NCBI GenBank assembly: GCA_900555035.1
Contig: USJX01000098.1
Span: 1-8,822 of the forward strand
Direction of reading: 5' to 3'
Origin: an uncultured Prevotella sp.
GTDB lineage: Bacteria > Bacteroidota > Bacteroidia > Bacteroidales > Bacteroidaceae
DNA length: 8,822 nt
Shown in pieces: positions 1-5,938 of this stretch. Both the position numbers and the translations under genes were made by a program. The notes below the pieces were generated by a model. The model had not been told where the DNA came from and did no database searches. It was given only the letters and a program-made list of their open reading frames with translations. Within the stretch, counting starts at the first letter, position 1, and each line of letters begins with the position of its first letter.

Positions 1-99
1 GTTGCTCAGGTACTTATAAATAAAGTTAAATCAAAGTGTTGCGGAATTAAGGTATATTAAAGAGATGATGTCGCATCGCAACCTTTTTGATGGCTTTTC

Positions 100-137
100 T
101 GTCTAATAACTAGACAGCAGTGTCAAGTATTTAGACA
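100..137. promoter_or_regulatory. Tandem 17-bp dyads, putative operator of the outer-membrane protein gene
   Basis: Two 17-bp dyads lie at 100-116 (TGTCTAATAACTAGACA) and 121-137 (TGTCAAGTATTTAGACA). Both begin with TGTC and end with TAGACA. The first extends to a perfect 7-bp inverted repeat, CTGTCTA/TAGACAG, at 99-117. Their starts are 21 bp apart, about two helical turns, so two dimers could bind the same DNA face. They lie 120-160 bp upstream of the outer-membrane protein start. No exact TAnnTTTG box was found between them and that gene. The remaining bases of 1-259 show nothing else I can assign. The regulator is unknown, and it could equally serve a divergent gene left of the window. 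Confidence 0.45.
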
Positions 138-259
138 GGTCATCTTATGGCCTTTTTTCTATATATTCTGATAATCAGTTGCTTATGTTTTTGGCATAGC
201 CGTTGCCTTGCTATTTAGCAACAAATAAGAATAGTAACAACATAAAGAATAGTAAGAAA

Positions 260-2386
260 ATGAAAAGACTTGCGTTAGTAGCATCCTTCTGTGGCATTGC
301 CATAACACAGATGATGGCACAGAACATTAATGGTGAACAGATTTCCGACACGACCCTATTTGATAAGTTCTCCAAAGAACTTGGCGAAGTGGTGGTGAAA
401 GCTCATCTTCCTCAATATAAGAAGACCCACGAAGGACTGCTGACCAACGTGGCAGGAACCGTGCTTAGCAAGATGGGTACGGCAGAAGATGTATTGAAGC
501 ATGTGCCGAGCATCGTGAAGAAGAAAGATGGATATGAGGTGGTCGGCAAGGGTACGCCTATTATATATATCAACGGCAGGAAGATGCAAGACATCAGTGA
601 GTTGGATAACATCAAATCTTCCGACATCAAGAGTGTGGAAGTCATCCAGAATCCAGGAGCCGCCTACGATGCTTCGGTAAATTCGGTAATCAAAATCAAG
701 ACCATCAAGAAGAAAGGCGAAGGTATCGGCTTTGATACTCGCTCTGTGTATTGGTATAATAAGCACGACAATACCATCCAACAGGTTAACATGAACTATC
801 GCCATAATGGTCTGAATCTCTTTGCCACTTATAAGTTCTCGGATGCAACATGGATGCAAAAGGCCACCTACGAGCAGGCTGTACATGTCGATACGCTTTG
901 GCAACAGCATAACAACAACGAAGTAACAGGTCGTATAGAATCGCATCGTCTTATCAGTGGTTTTAGCTATGATTTCAATGCCAATCATTCCATTGGTGCG
1001 AGATACACCTTGACCTCGCCAGGCTATTCTCGCTCAAAAGATTTTTTCGATAGTCAGGTGACAGCCGACGGTAAGTTTTACGACTATTTCAAAACCGATG
1101 GTCTGACGGTCGACAAGAACAACCCTAGCCATCAATTGAATGCCTACTACAACGGCATTTGGGGCAAGACCACTATTGACCTGAATACCGACCTCTATTT
1201 CAGTACAAACAGGGCTTATGCCTATAGCGATGAACAGAGCCAGGAGCACGATTCTCGTAACATCAACTCCAAGAATCGTGTTTGCAACAAGATGGTAGCC
1301 ACCAAACTCGTAATTACCTCTCCTCTCTTAGGCGGTAATTTCTCCTATGGGGCAGAGTATATCAATACTCATCGTAACGATGACTACGAAGTGAACCGCA
1401 CCGACCTCCTCGCCAACTCTTATAGCAAGTTGGAGGAGCAGACGGCAAGTCCATTCATCCAATATGCGCGCCTCACCCCGATAGGAAACATCACGGCGGG
1501 ATTGCGATACGAGTATGTAAGATTCAAGTATTATGATGCAGGCATCTATCAGCCCGAGCAGAGTCGCTCCTTCCGCAACCTCTTTCCTACCATCAGCTAT
1601 GGTGCGAAGATAGGTAAGGTAATGGCACAGTTGAGCTATTCGGTAAAGACCTCTCGTCCTTCATATAGTCAACTGAGCAACAATGTATCTTATATGAATC
1701 GATTTACTCGCCAAACAGGTAATCCTTATCTCGACAACGAAACCAATCACAGAGTGGAATTATCGGGTGTATGGAAGTTCATACAGTTTATGGTCAACTA
1801 CAAGGACTCTCGCAATGCCATCATCTATTGGGCGGAGCAAATACCTGGGAACGAAGCTATTACCATGATAAGTCGTAAGAATGTGAAGAGTCTCAAGAGC
1901 ATGACCGCCTACATCAGTGCCGCTCCAAAGATAGGCATTTGGGCACCGCAAATCAACTTGGGTATGCAGAAACCCTGGTTCACCCTCCATACTGATGTGG
2001 CATCTTATCGCTTGAATCGTCCTATCTTCATGGGCAACTTCAACAATGCCTTCTCCTTGCCATGCGGCATCACCCTTAACGTGGATTATCGCTATCAGAG
2101 CAAGGGTAATACGATGAATGTATATCTTGCCAAAGAGCAGCATGTACTGGATGTCAGCATCAGCAAGTCATTCCTAGAGGATGCCCTTACCTTGGAAATA
2201 AAAGGCAACGACCTGCTTTATAAATGTTGGGATGCCGACTTGCTCTATAACCAGAAGATGGAACTCTTGCAAGTGTCTAAGCGAGGTACGAGAGACCTGC
2301 AACTCACCCTTCGCTATAAGTTCAATACCACACGTAGCAAGTATAAGGGAACTGGTGCCGGTAATGCAGAGTTGAATCGACTATAA
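260..2386 (+). CDS. TonB-dependent-type outer-membrane beta-barrel protein
   Basis: Predicted outer-membrane protein of 708 residues. I chose the ATG at 260, not an in-frame ATG at 203, because it starts a clean signal peptide: basic MKR, a hydrophobic stretch to about residue 17, and a likely cut after the Ala of QMMA (residue 20). Residues 42-48 (GEVVVKA) open a plug-like domain reaching to about residue 155, with the NGR and GAAYDASV patterns typical of plugs. The remainder is rich in alternating aromatic and polar strands ending in TLRYKFN and a short GTGAGN tail, as in the outer-membrane beta-barrel (OMP_b-brl_3-like) family of Bacteroidales. The carboxypeptidase-regulatory-like domain often found at the N-terminus of this family is absent. 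No SusD-like partner follows, so a glycan-uptake role is not supported. The substrate is unknown. Two operator-like dyads lie upstream. Confidence 0.85.
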   Translation: MKRLALVASFCGIAITQMMAQNINGEQISDTTLFDKFSKELGEVVVKAHLPQYKKTHEGLLTNVAGTVLSKMGTAEDVLKHVPSIVKKKDGYEVVGKGTPIIYINGRKMQDISELDNIKSSDIKSVEVIQNPGAAYDASVNSVIKIKTIKKKGEGIGFDTRSVYWYNKHDNTIQQVNMNYRHNGLNLFATYKFSDATWMQKATYEQAVHVDTLWQQHNNNEVTGRIESHRLISGFSYDFNANHSIGARYTLTSPGYSRSKDFFDSQVTADGKFYDYFKTDGLTVDKNNPSHQLNAYYNGIWGKTTIDLNTDLYFSTNRAYAYSDEQSQEHDSRNINSKNRVCNKMVATKLVITSPLLGGNFSYGAEYINTHRNDDYEVNRTDLLANSYSKLEEQTASPFIQYARLTPIGNITAGLRYEYVRFKYYDAGIYQPEQSRSFRNLFPTISYGAKIGKVMAQLSYSVKTSRPSYSQLSNNVSYMNRFTRQTGNPYLDNETNHRVELSGVWKFIQFMVNYKDSRNAIIYWAEQIPGNEAITMISRKNVKSLKSMTAYISAAPKIGIWAPQINLGMQKPWFTLHTDVASYRLNRPIFMGNFNNAFSLPCGITLNVDYRYQSKGNTMNVYLAKEQHVLDVSISKSFLEDALTLEIKGNDLLYKCWDADLLYNQKMELLQVSKRGTRDLQLTLRYKFNTTRSKYKGTGAGNAELNRL

Positions 2387-2399
2387 ATATCTTTTATTG

Positions 2400-2489
2400 C
2401 TTTTATTCGAAAGTAGAGCCATTTAAGATTATTTTTTTGAGGTAGGTTTGCACTTTTAGGCAGGAATGTTTGGAGATAAAAAATAAAAG
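2400..2489 (+). repeat. 90-bp direct repeat, copy 1 (mntA upstream region)
   Basis: These 90 bases upstream of mntA recur at 5455-5544 in the same orientation with three substitutions by my alignment. The unit contains an exact TAnnTTTG box (TAGGTTTG at 2443-2450) and the TTTG that acts as the -33 element of the mntA promoter. It ends just before the second -7 box, TATATTTG. Homology between the two loci continues into mntA coding sequence after a 180-bp gap, so this marks a duplicated or paralogous MNT locus and not a mobile element end. Recombination between the copies would remove about 3.05 kb. Confidence 0.85.
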
Positions 2490-2500
2490 GTGTATATTTG
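2469..2500 (+). promoter_or_regulatory. Promoter of the mntA-hepT operon
   Basis: A -33 TTTG at 2469-2472 is followed, after 20 bp, by an exact Bacteroidetes -7 box TATATTTG at 2493-2500. Transcription would start near 2506, about 30 bases before the mntA ATG. An additional TAGGTTTG at 2443-2450 could be a second, weaker start, but it lacks a good -33 element. Confidence 0.75.
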
Positions 2501-2523
2501 CAGCGTGATTACTATTTAAAATG

Positions 2524-2529
2524 AGGAGG
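2524..2529 (+). promoter_or_regulatory. Strong Shine-Dalgarno site of mntA
   Basis: AGGAGG lies five bases before the ATG at 2535. Such full matches to the anti-Shine-Dalgarno are uncommon in Bacteroidetes, where most genes use A-rich leaders. The site fixes the mntA start and suggests strong translation of the antitoxin. Confidence 0.7.
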
Positions 2530-2534
2530 TAAAT

Positions 2535-2837
2535 ATGGATAGATATCAAATTATACGTATAATCCATGATTATATGTCTAGGAAGCCTGTGTTGAAGGCA
2601 TGGATCTTTGGGTCTTTTGCTCGTGGTGAAGAAAAGGCTCAGAGCGATATAGATATTCTCTTTGTCCCCGATTTTGAGCATGGTTCGTTTACTTTGCTTA
2701 CTCATGGAGGAATGTATGAGGATTTGAAGCAACTGCTAGGTCGTGAAGTTGACTTGGTTGTTGATGGCTCTTTGCGTCCGTATGCTCAGGAGAGTGTGGA
2801 ACAAGATAAAATCTTGGTATATGAGAGAGCTAGTTAG
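2535..2837 (+). CDS. mntA: MntA-like nucleotidyltransferase, antitoxin of an MNT/HEPN pair
   Basis: A 100-residue minimal nucleotidyltransferase. The polymerase-beta-like signature GSX10DXD is complete: G26-S27 (GSFARGE), D38 and D40, with D73 in REVDLVV as the likely third metal ligand. In characterised type VII toxin-antitoxin pairs, such as Shewanella oneidensis MntA-HepT, the MNT protein neutralises the HEPN toxin by adding AMP to a tyrosine next to its catalytic motif. The reading frame overlaps the following HEPN gene by 17 bases, the usual arrangement, so the two are translationally coupled. Length and motifs are normal for the family. The function is inferred from the family and the pairing. 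A diverged scrap of a second mntA lies at 5544-5603. Confidence 0.88.
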   Translation: MDRYQIIRIIHDYMSRKPVLKAWIFGSFARGEEKAQSDIDILFVPDFEHGSFTLLTHGGMYEDLKQLLGREVDLVVDGSLRPYAQESVEQDKILVYERAS

Positions 2838-3189
2838 GGATAAAGGAAGACTGGAAGATATTGTGGAGTATTCTTCCAACGTACTCAAAATCATTGATGG
2901 GATAGAGTTTGAGGAGTTTTCCTCAAATATTTTAGTCTATTTTGCAACGATGAAAAATATAGAGATAGTAGGCGAGGCTGCTTATATGCTGACCAAGGAA
3001 TTCAAGGCAAGTCACCCGGAGATTCCTTGGAAACAGGTGGAAGGTATGCGCCATGTTTTGGTGCATGGTTATTCGCAGGTGTTGCCTCGTATTCTTTGGG
3101 CAACAGCAAAGGAGAATATTCCCGAAATCAAGGCTCAAGTGGAGAAATACCTGAACGAGACAGATTGGGAACATTATTGTGGGGAATAA
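2821..3189 (+). CDS. hepT: HepT-like HEPN toxin (DUF86 family)
   Basis: A 122-residue, mostly helical HEPN protein. I chose the ATG at 2821 (MRELVRDKGRLEDI) over an earlier in-frame ATG at 2743, because the latter lies deep in mntA and would add 26 unrelated residues; the family starts with a helix like this one. The HEPN RNase motif RX4HXY is intact: R77, H82 and Y84 (RHVLVHGY). Characterised HepT proteins cleave RNA and are silenced when their partner MNT AMPylates the tyrosine of this motif, here Y84. The gene overlaps mntA by 17 bases and shares its promoter. With all signature residues present in both partners, the system looks functional. The RNA substrate cannot be told from sequence. 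Confidence 0.87.
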   Translation: MRELVRDKGRLEDIVEYSSNVLKIIDGIEFEEFSSNILVYFATMKNIEIVGEAAYMLTKEFKASHPEIPWKQVEGMRHVLVHGYSQVLPRILWATAKENIPEIKAQVEKYLNETDWEHYCGE

Positions 3190-3233
3190 TGAACTTGTTC
3201 TTCTATACTGATTTATATTAAGCGCTTGTAGAT

Positions 3234-3386
3234 ATGAAAGAGAACAATAAATTAAAAGTAGTTCATACCTCCTGGGAGGAGTTCCTTAAGGAGCATCCAG
3301 TTAAAGAGGTAGTTGATATGCCATCTTTGCCTAATGGCTATGTGGCAAGGGTTGTGACTGTTAATGCGGTTTCGTATACCTCTTGA
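3234..3386 (+). CDS. Small open reading frame, unknown
   Basis: A 50-codon frame starts at an ATG 44 bp after hepT and reads MKENNKLKVVHTSWEEFLKE, then a short basic and hydrophobic tail ending YTS. It has no signal peptide or membrane segment and I do not recognise a family. It could be a third, small member of the mntA-hepT operon. It could also be the 5' remnant of a longer gene, since the bases after its stop contain protein-like stretches in several frames (for example, codons reading DKGWLLELFVRG). Confidence 0.3.
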   Translation: MKENNKLKVVHTSWEEFLKEHPVKEVVDMPSLPNGYVARVVTVNAVSYTS

Positions 3387-3622
3387 ACAGTTGTGATAAA
3401 GGCTGGCTGCTGGAATTATTTGTACGCGGTCTGTAACGATTGTCCCTGCCTTTATGAATCCCATTGGTACATATTTTCGTCTTTCGGAAGAAACACGTTT
3501 GCGTTTAATTCAATACTGTTATACGAGCTTCTACTCTCGTTTGGGTAAATTCTTGAGAAACTTATTTCCTATGAATACATGCGGAAAGTCAGTGCCCGTT
3601 TCTACGTCAGTAAAACTTGCCG
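3387..3622. other. Low-information, possibly decayed region
   Basis: No convincing gene is visible. The longest plus-strand frame is 58 codons from the ATG at 3454 to the stop at 3630 (MNPIGTYFRLSEETRLRLIQ at its start), and protein-like segments switch frame several times. That pattern fits a degraded gene with frameshifts, but I could not identify the parent. A minus-strand frame over 3252-3464 looks like a shadow. No RNA gene or transposon end was recognised. Confidence 0.35.
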
Positions 3623-3922
3623 TTAAATAGGTTTCGGTAGCGTGCTTATGCTTGACATGTTTGACAGAAGGTATGCAACATTATCGTTTTTTACCTTAAA
3701 GGTATGTTCGAAGGTACTATTTTCTCCTTTTAAGTCGAAAGACAACATGGTCCCATTTTGAGATATATGGTATGTTCCTTTCATCATTGGTATGTCATTG
3801 TACTTAAACTGCATGTTATTATAGCTAAAAACGTAACATATACTATCCTCACTTGCAACCAAAGCGAATAAGCTATATGGAATTATATGAAGGTTTTTTC
3901 CTCCCTCTTCTTCAAAGTTCAA
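3623..3922 (-). pseudogene. Possible remnant of a small beta-rich protein, no ATG
   Basis: A 99-codon minus-strand frame whose first usable start is a TTG. The frame stays open upstream, through the hairpin at 3981-4008, without an ATG, so a genuine start is missing. The C-terminal half (KGTYHISQNGTMLSFDLKGE, then FEHTFKVKNDN) has the short alternating strands and the GTY-x-S-x-NG-x-LSF pattern of small lipocalin-like or immunoglobulin-like domains of Bacteroidetes lipoproteins. No signal peptide or lipobox is visible. The best reading is a 5'-truncated fragment; a TTG-started small protein is possible. Confidence 0.35.
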
Positions 3923-3980
3923 CGTAGAAATTCTTTTTCCTGGATACCTTACCCCAAGAAGAAAAAGCAGCGAGACTGAC

Positions 3981-4008
3981 GGCAGAGAGTACTTGTAGAC
4001 TCTCTGCC
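3981..4008. terminator. Strong hairpin downstream of the radical SAM gene
   Basis: A perfect 10-bp stem, GGCAGAGAGT (3981-3990) with ACTCTCTGCC (3999-4008), and an 8-nt loop. It is preceded by an A-poor stretch and followed on the plus strand by TTTTCTT. It begins 16 bases beyond the stop of the minus-strand radical SAM gene, so it is probably that gene's terminator. On the minus strand the U-tract is displaced, with a run of T about 15 bases later. Read on the plus strand it is a textbook intrinsic terminator. Confidence 0.7.
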
Positions 4009-4023
4009 TTTTCTTCGGACTGC

Positions 4024-4917
4024 TTACAACGATTCTATGCTGTCACGATAACTCCTCAACTGTTCTTCGCTCAATTTCGCCTTTGCATCTCTTAGTTTTT
4101 GCAGTAACGAAATTCTGTCATGAGGCAAGGAACCGGTAAATGGTACAGGATTGCTAACCGTTCGCCCCAGAATATGCGTCTGGATATGCAGATGCTCTAT
4201 GAGTGTTATCATCTCATCGAAACGCTCATGCTCTGTTGCCTCCTCAAACTTACCTTCTTGAATTTCTTGGTAGAGTTGGCTTTCTGGAAATAATGTTAGC
4301 GAGAGGAAACCTATGCTTACTGGGTGAAGTTGGTTGAAAACCCCTGCCGAACGCAGAGCGTTTCTTTCACCGTTTCCATGACCACCTAATCCGACGAGAT
4401 AGAAGAAGTGATAATGTATATCTGCTTCTTCAAGTTTACGGCATTGTTCAACGATGTCTTCGGACAGATATCCTTTGTTGACCCTTGTTAGAGTTTCACT
4501 GTCGCCACTCTCTACGCCAATGGTAAGATAATCGAAACCTAAGTGGTGGAGCTGTTGCAGTTCCTCTACCGTCTTGTTGCGAATATCCGTGATTCGAGAG
4601 AAACAACCGATGGTAGGGTGTCCTTCGCCTACGTATTTTCTGATGAGCAATGCAATGTCAGTCAGGCGGTTCGTGGTGAGCACAAAAGGATTGGCACCTG
4701 TAAGAAATATACGGTGAGCTCGTGGTTGGAAAGAATGGACTACTTTTAAGTCTTCCTCTATTTCCGACATAGGAGACATACGGAACTTCTGCTTGCCATA
4801 GAGCGTGCAGAACTTGCAGCGATGCCAAGTACAGCCAGCTGTGACCTGCAAGAGTTGTGAAGTGGCTTCATAAGGAGGTCGCCACACCGGACCGTCAAAA
4901 TGTAATGTGGGTTGCAT
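4024..4917 (-). CDS. Radical SAM protein, function unknown
   Basis: A 297-residue radical SAM enzyme. The iron-sulfur cluster cysteines are C29, C34 and C37 in GCTWHRCKFC, a CX4CX2C spacing seen in a sub-family of COG1032-like proteins whose motif usually reads GCSHNxCxFC, instead of the classic CX3CX2C. Downstream, ANPF and IGVES resemble the SAM-binding strands of the TIM barrel, and VGLGGHGNGE is glycine-rich. There is no extra C-terminal cluster domain and no transmembrane segment, so it is cytosolic. The ATG at 4917 follows a GAAAGGAAAT leader. The gene is divergent from an HxlR regulator, which probably controls it. The substrate cannot be inferred. Confidence 0.85.
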   Translation of the reverse strand: MQPTLHFDGPVWRPPYEATSQLLQVTAGCTWHRCKFCTLYGKQKFRMSPMSEIEEDLKVVHSFQPRAHRIFLTGANPFVLTTNRLTDIALLIRKYVGEGHPTIGCFSRITDIRNKTVEELQQLHHLGFDYLTIGVESGDSETLTRVNKGYLSEDIVEQCRKLEEADIHYHFFYLVGLGGHGNGERNALRSAGVFNQLHPVSIGFLSLTLFPESQLYQEIQEGKFEEATEHERFDEMITLIEHLHIQTHILGRTVSNPVPFTGSLPHDRISLLQKLRDAKAKLSEEQLRSYRDSIESL

Positions 4918-4954
4918 ACTATTTCCTTTCTTTTTTACGTTATTATAATGGTAT

Positions 4955-4979
4955 CATCAAAATTGATGGTGCAAAGGTA
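4955..4979 (-). promoter_or_regulatory. Radical SAM promoter with overlapping dyad
   Basis: On the minus strand, TACCTTTG (4979-4972) is an exact TAnnTTTG box placed about 55 bases before the ATG at 4917. Immediately downstream, where transcription would start, is the dyad CATCAA-AA-TTGATG (4955-4968) with perfect 6-bp arms. A repressor bound there would block initiation, and the neighbouring HxlR protein is the obvious candidate. No good -33 TTTG was found, which would suit a regulated promoter. No clear promoter for the plus-strand gene is seen. Confidence 0.5.
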
Positions 4980-5049
4980 AGGAAATACCGACAAAAGAAA
5001 TCATCGTATTGGCTTTATGCCCCTAACCAAAAGGTAAGTATTGAAGATT

Positions 5050-5397
5050 ATGAAGAAGAAACTCAATTATGATTATTGCCAAGCCGCTCCTGTCTTGGAA
5101 TGGATGAGTCAGAAGTGGGTATTGGTCGTGATGCTCCGTATAGAGGAATGCGAAAAGGAAAGCATCCGTTTCAGCGAACTTTTCCGAACTATTCCCCAGG
5201 TTTCGGAAAAAGTACTTGCGTCAACGCTTGATTATCTACTGCAAGAAGGACTTGTTACAAGAGAGAGATTTGAAGAAGTTCCTCCAAGGGTGGAATATTC
5301 TCTCACACCAATAGCCAAGGACTTCTTGCGAGAAATCAGTTACGTCATAGAATGGGGGCAGCTGCATTTTGAGCAGATAGTTAAGGGCAGAAAATAG
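5050..5397 (+). CDS. HxlR-family winged-helix transcriptional regulator
   Basis: A 115-residue protein covering the whole HxlR winged helix-turn-helix domain. An N-terminal Cys (C7) comes just before the domain. It is followed by WMSQKWVLVVMLRI (helix 1), the recognition region RFSELFRTIPQVSEKVLAST, and the wing GLVTRERFEEVPPRVEYSLT with the conserved V-P-P-R-V-E-Y-S-L-T. I prefer the ATG at 5050; the frame also allows a TTG at 5041. HxlR proteins respond to reactive electrophiles, often through a cysteine before the first helix, or to other ligands, and commonly control a divergent neighbour. Here that neighbour is the radical SAM gene, 132 bp away. The ligand is unknown. Confidence 0.88.
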   Translation: MKKKLNYDYCQAAPVLEWMSQKWVLVVMLRIEECEKESIRFSELFRTIPQVSEKVLASTLDYLLQEGLVTRERFEEVPPRVEYSLTPIAKDFLREISYVIEWGQLHFEQIVKGRK

Positions 5398-5398
5398 A

Positions 5399-5433
5399 TT
5401 GGCTTTAAGTGGTAATTATAACCTTAGAGCCAA
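5399..5433 (+). terminator. Hairpin after the HxlR gene
   Basis: TTGGCTTTAAG (5399-5409) pairs with CTTAGAGCCAA (5423-5433) as 11 bp including one G-T wobble, with a 13-nt loop. It starts two bases after the HxlR stop codon. An A-rich run follows and there is no U-tract, so it is a weak or atypical terminator, or a 3'-end stabilising hairpin. Confidence 0.45.
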
Positions 5434-5454
5434 AAAGGTATTGCAATAGTACAA

Positions 5455-5544
5455 CTTTTATTCGAAAGTAGAGCCATTTAAGATGATATTTTTGAGGTAG
5501 GTTTGCACTTTTAGGCGGGAATGTTTGGAGATAAAAAATAAAAG
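5455..5544 (+). repeat. 90-bp direct repeat, copy 2
   Basis: Matches 2400-2489 with three substitutions (two within GATGATAT versus GATTATTT, one A to G in GGCGGGA). It keeps the TAGGTTTG box at the equivalent position but stops before the TATATTTG box and the ribosome-binding site. It is joined directly to an internal piece of mntA at 5544. Confidence 0.85.
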
Positions 5545-5603
5545 ATTTTGAACATGGTTCGTTTGCTTTACTTATCCATGGAGGAATGTATGAGGACTTG
5601 AAG
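5544..5603 (+). pseudogene. Remnant of a second mntA (MNT nucleotidyltransferase)
   Basis: Sixty bases align without gaps to 2670-2729 of mntA with six substitutions, all transitions. The fragment reads DFEHGSFALLIHGGMYEDLK, against DFEHGSFTLLTHGGMYEDLK in the intact gene; half of the changes are silent. The start codon, ribosome-binding site and the whole GSX10DXD active site are missing because 180 bp was lost between the promoter repeat and this piece, with only a single G shared at the joint. Homology stops at 5603, where the leader of the downstream ATPase gene begins. The roughly 10% divergence, greater than in the upstream repeat, suggests a paralogous MNT/HEPN locus and not a recent copy. 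Confidence 0.85.
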
Positions 5604-5654
5604 GTGCAAAGCTAATGCTTTTTTTGAGTTATCGGGCTAAAAGACTACAAAATG

Positions 5655-5686
5655 TTTGGTTAATCAAGAAAAATACCTTAACTTTG
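5655..5686 (+). promoter_or_regulatory. Promoter of the split ATPase gene
   Basis: TTTG at 5655-5658 and an exact -7 box TAACTTTG at 5679-5686 are separated by 20 bp, the same spacing as at the mntA promoter. The start codon follows 25 bases later at 5712. The promoter is intact although the gene behind it is interrupted. Confidence 0.7.
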
Positions 5687-5711
5687 TCACCATAATTAAA
5701 GGGAATAGCTT

Positions 5712-5813
5712 ATGAAAGGTAGAAGATATCCTCTCGGAATACAGACTTTCAAGAATATCATAGAGGGAAATTATGTATATGTAGATAAGACCGACTTAAT
5801 CTATGAACTATAA
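5712..5813 (+). pseudogene. 5' piece of an IS-split AAA-ATPase-like/PD-(D/E)XK gene
   Basis: The true ATG of the ATPase gene. The 33 codons read MKGRRYPLGIQTFKNIIEGN, then YVYVDKTDLIYEL and a TAA. The P-x-G-I-Q-x-F and Y-V-D-K-T patterns are the standard N-terminus of the AAA-ATPase-like (PF09820, formerly DUF1703) family. The frame then runs into the IS110 element. The rest of the gene resumes at about 7106-7120 in a frame that restores continuity once the element is removed. Only a roughly 30-residue peptide can be made from the native start. Confidence 0.88.
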
Positions 5814-5842
5814 TAAAAAAACGAATACAGTTAACGAAATTT

Positions 5843-5902
5843 AGCATAAATATGCTTTTTCGTAGGTACATAGAGGCTCGTCGGGGCTGACTGCTCAGCC
5901 CC
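5843..5902. other. Hairpins in the trailer of the IS110 element
   Basis: The 120 bp between the left junction and the transposase stop hold two perfect hairpins. AGCATA-AA-TATGCT lies at 5843-5856 and is followed by TTTT. GGGGCTGA-CTGC-TCAGCCCC lies at 5883-5902 with an 8-bp GC-rich stem. On the minus strand the GC-rich one follows the transposase stop by about 36 bases and could terminate its transcript. Either could also be structural DNA or RNA at the right end of the element. Confidence 0.5.
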
Positions 5903-5938
5903 TAGCCGCCAAGGCGTTCCCTCAGCAGGAGAGATGGT

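Noticed and set aside
203..259. Start of the outer-membrane protein at 203
   Set aside because: The 19 extra polar residues would precede and spoil the clear signal peptide that starts at 260.
356..988. 210-codon minus-strand open frame inside the outer-membrane protein gene
   Set aside because: It is wholly antisense to a well-supported coding region, has low-complexity hydrophobic content and has no promoter or family resemblance; it is a shadow.
2743..2820. Upstream ATG giving a 148-residue HepT
   Set aside because: It would overlap mntA by 95 bases and add 26 residues unlike HEPN proteins; the ATG at 2821 gives the usual length and overlap.
5041..5049. TTG start for the HxlR regulator
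   Set aside because: An ATG three codons later gives a normal HxlR length; the extra residues add nothing recognisable.
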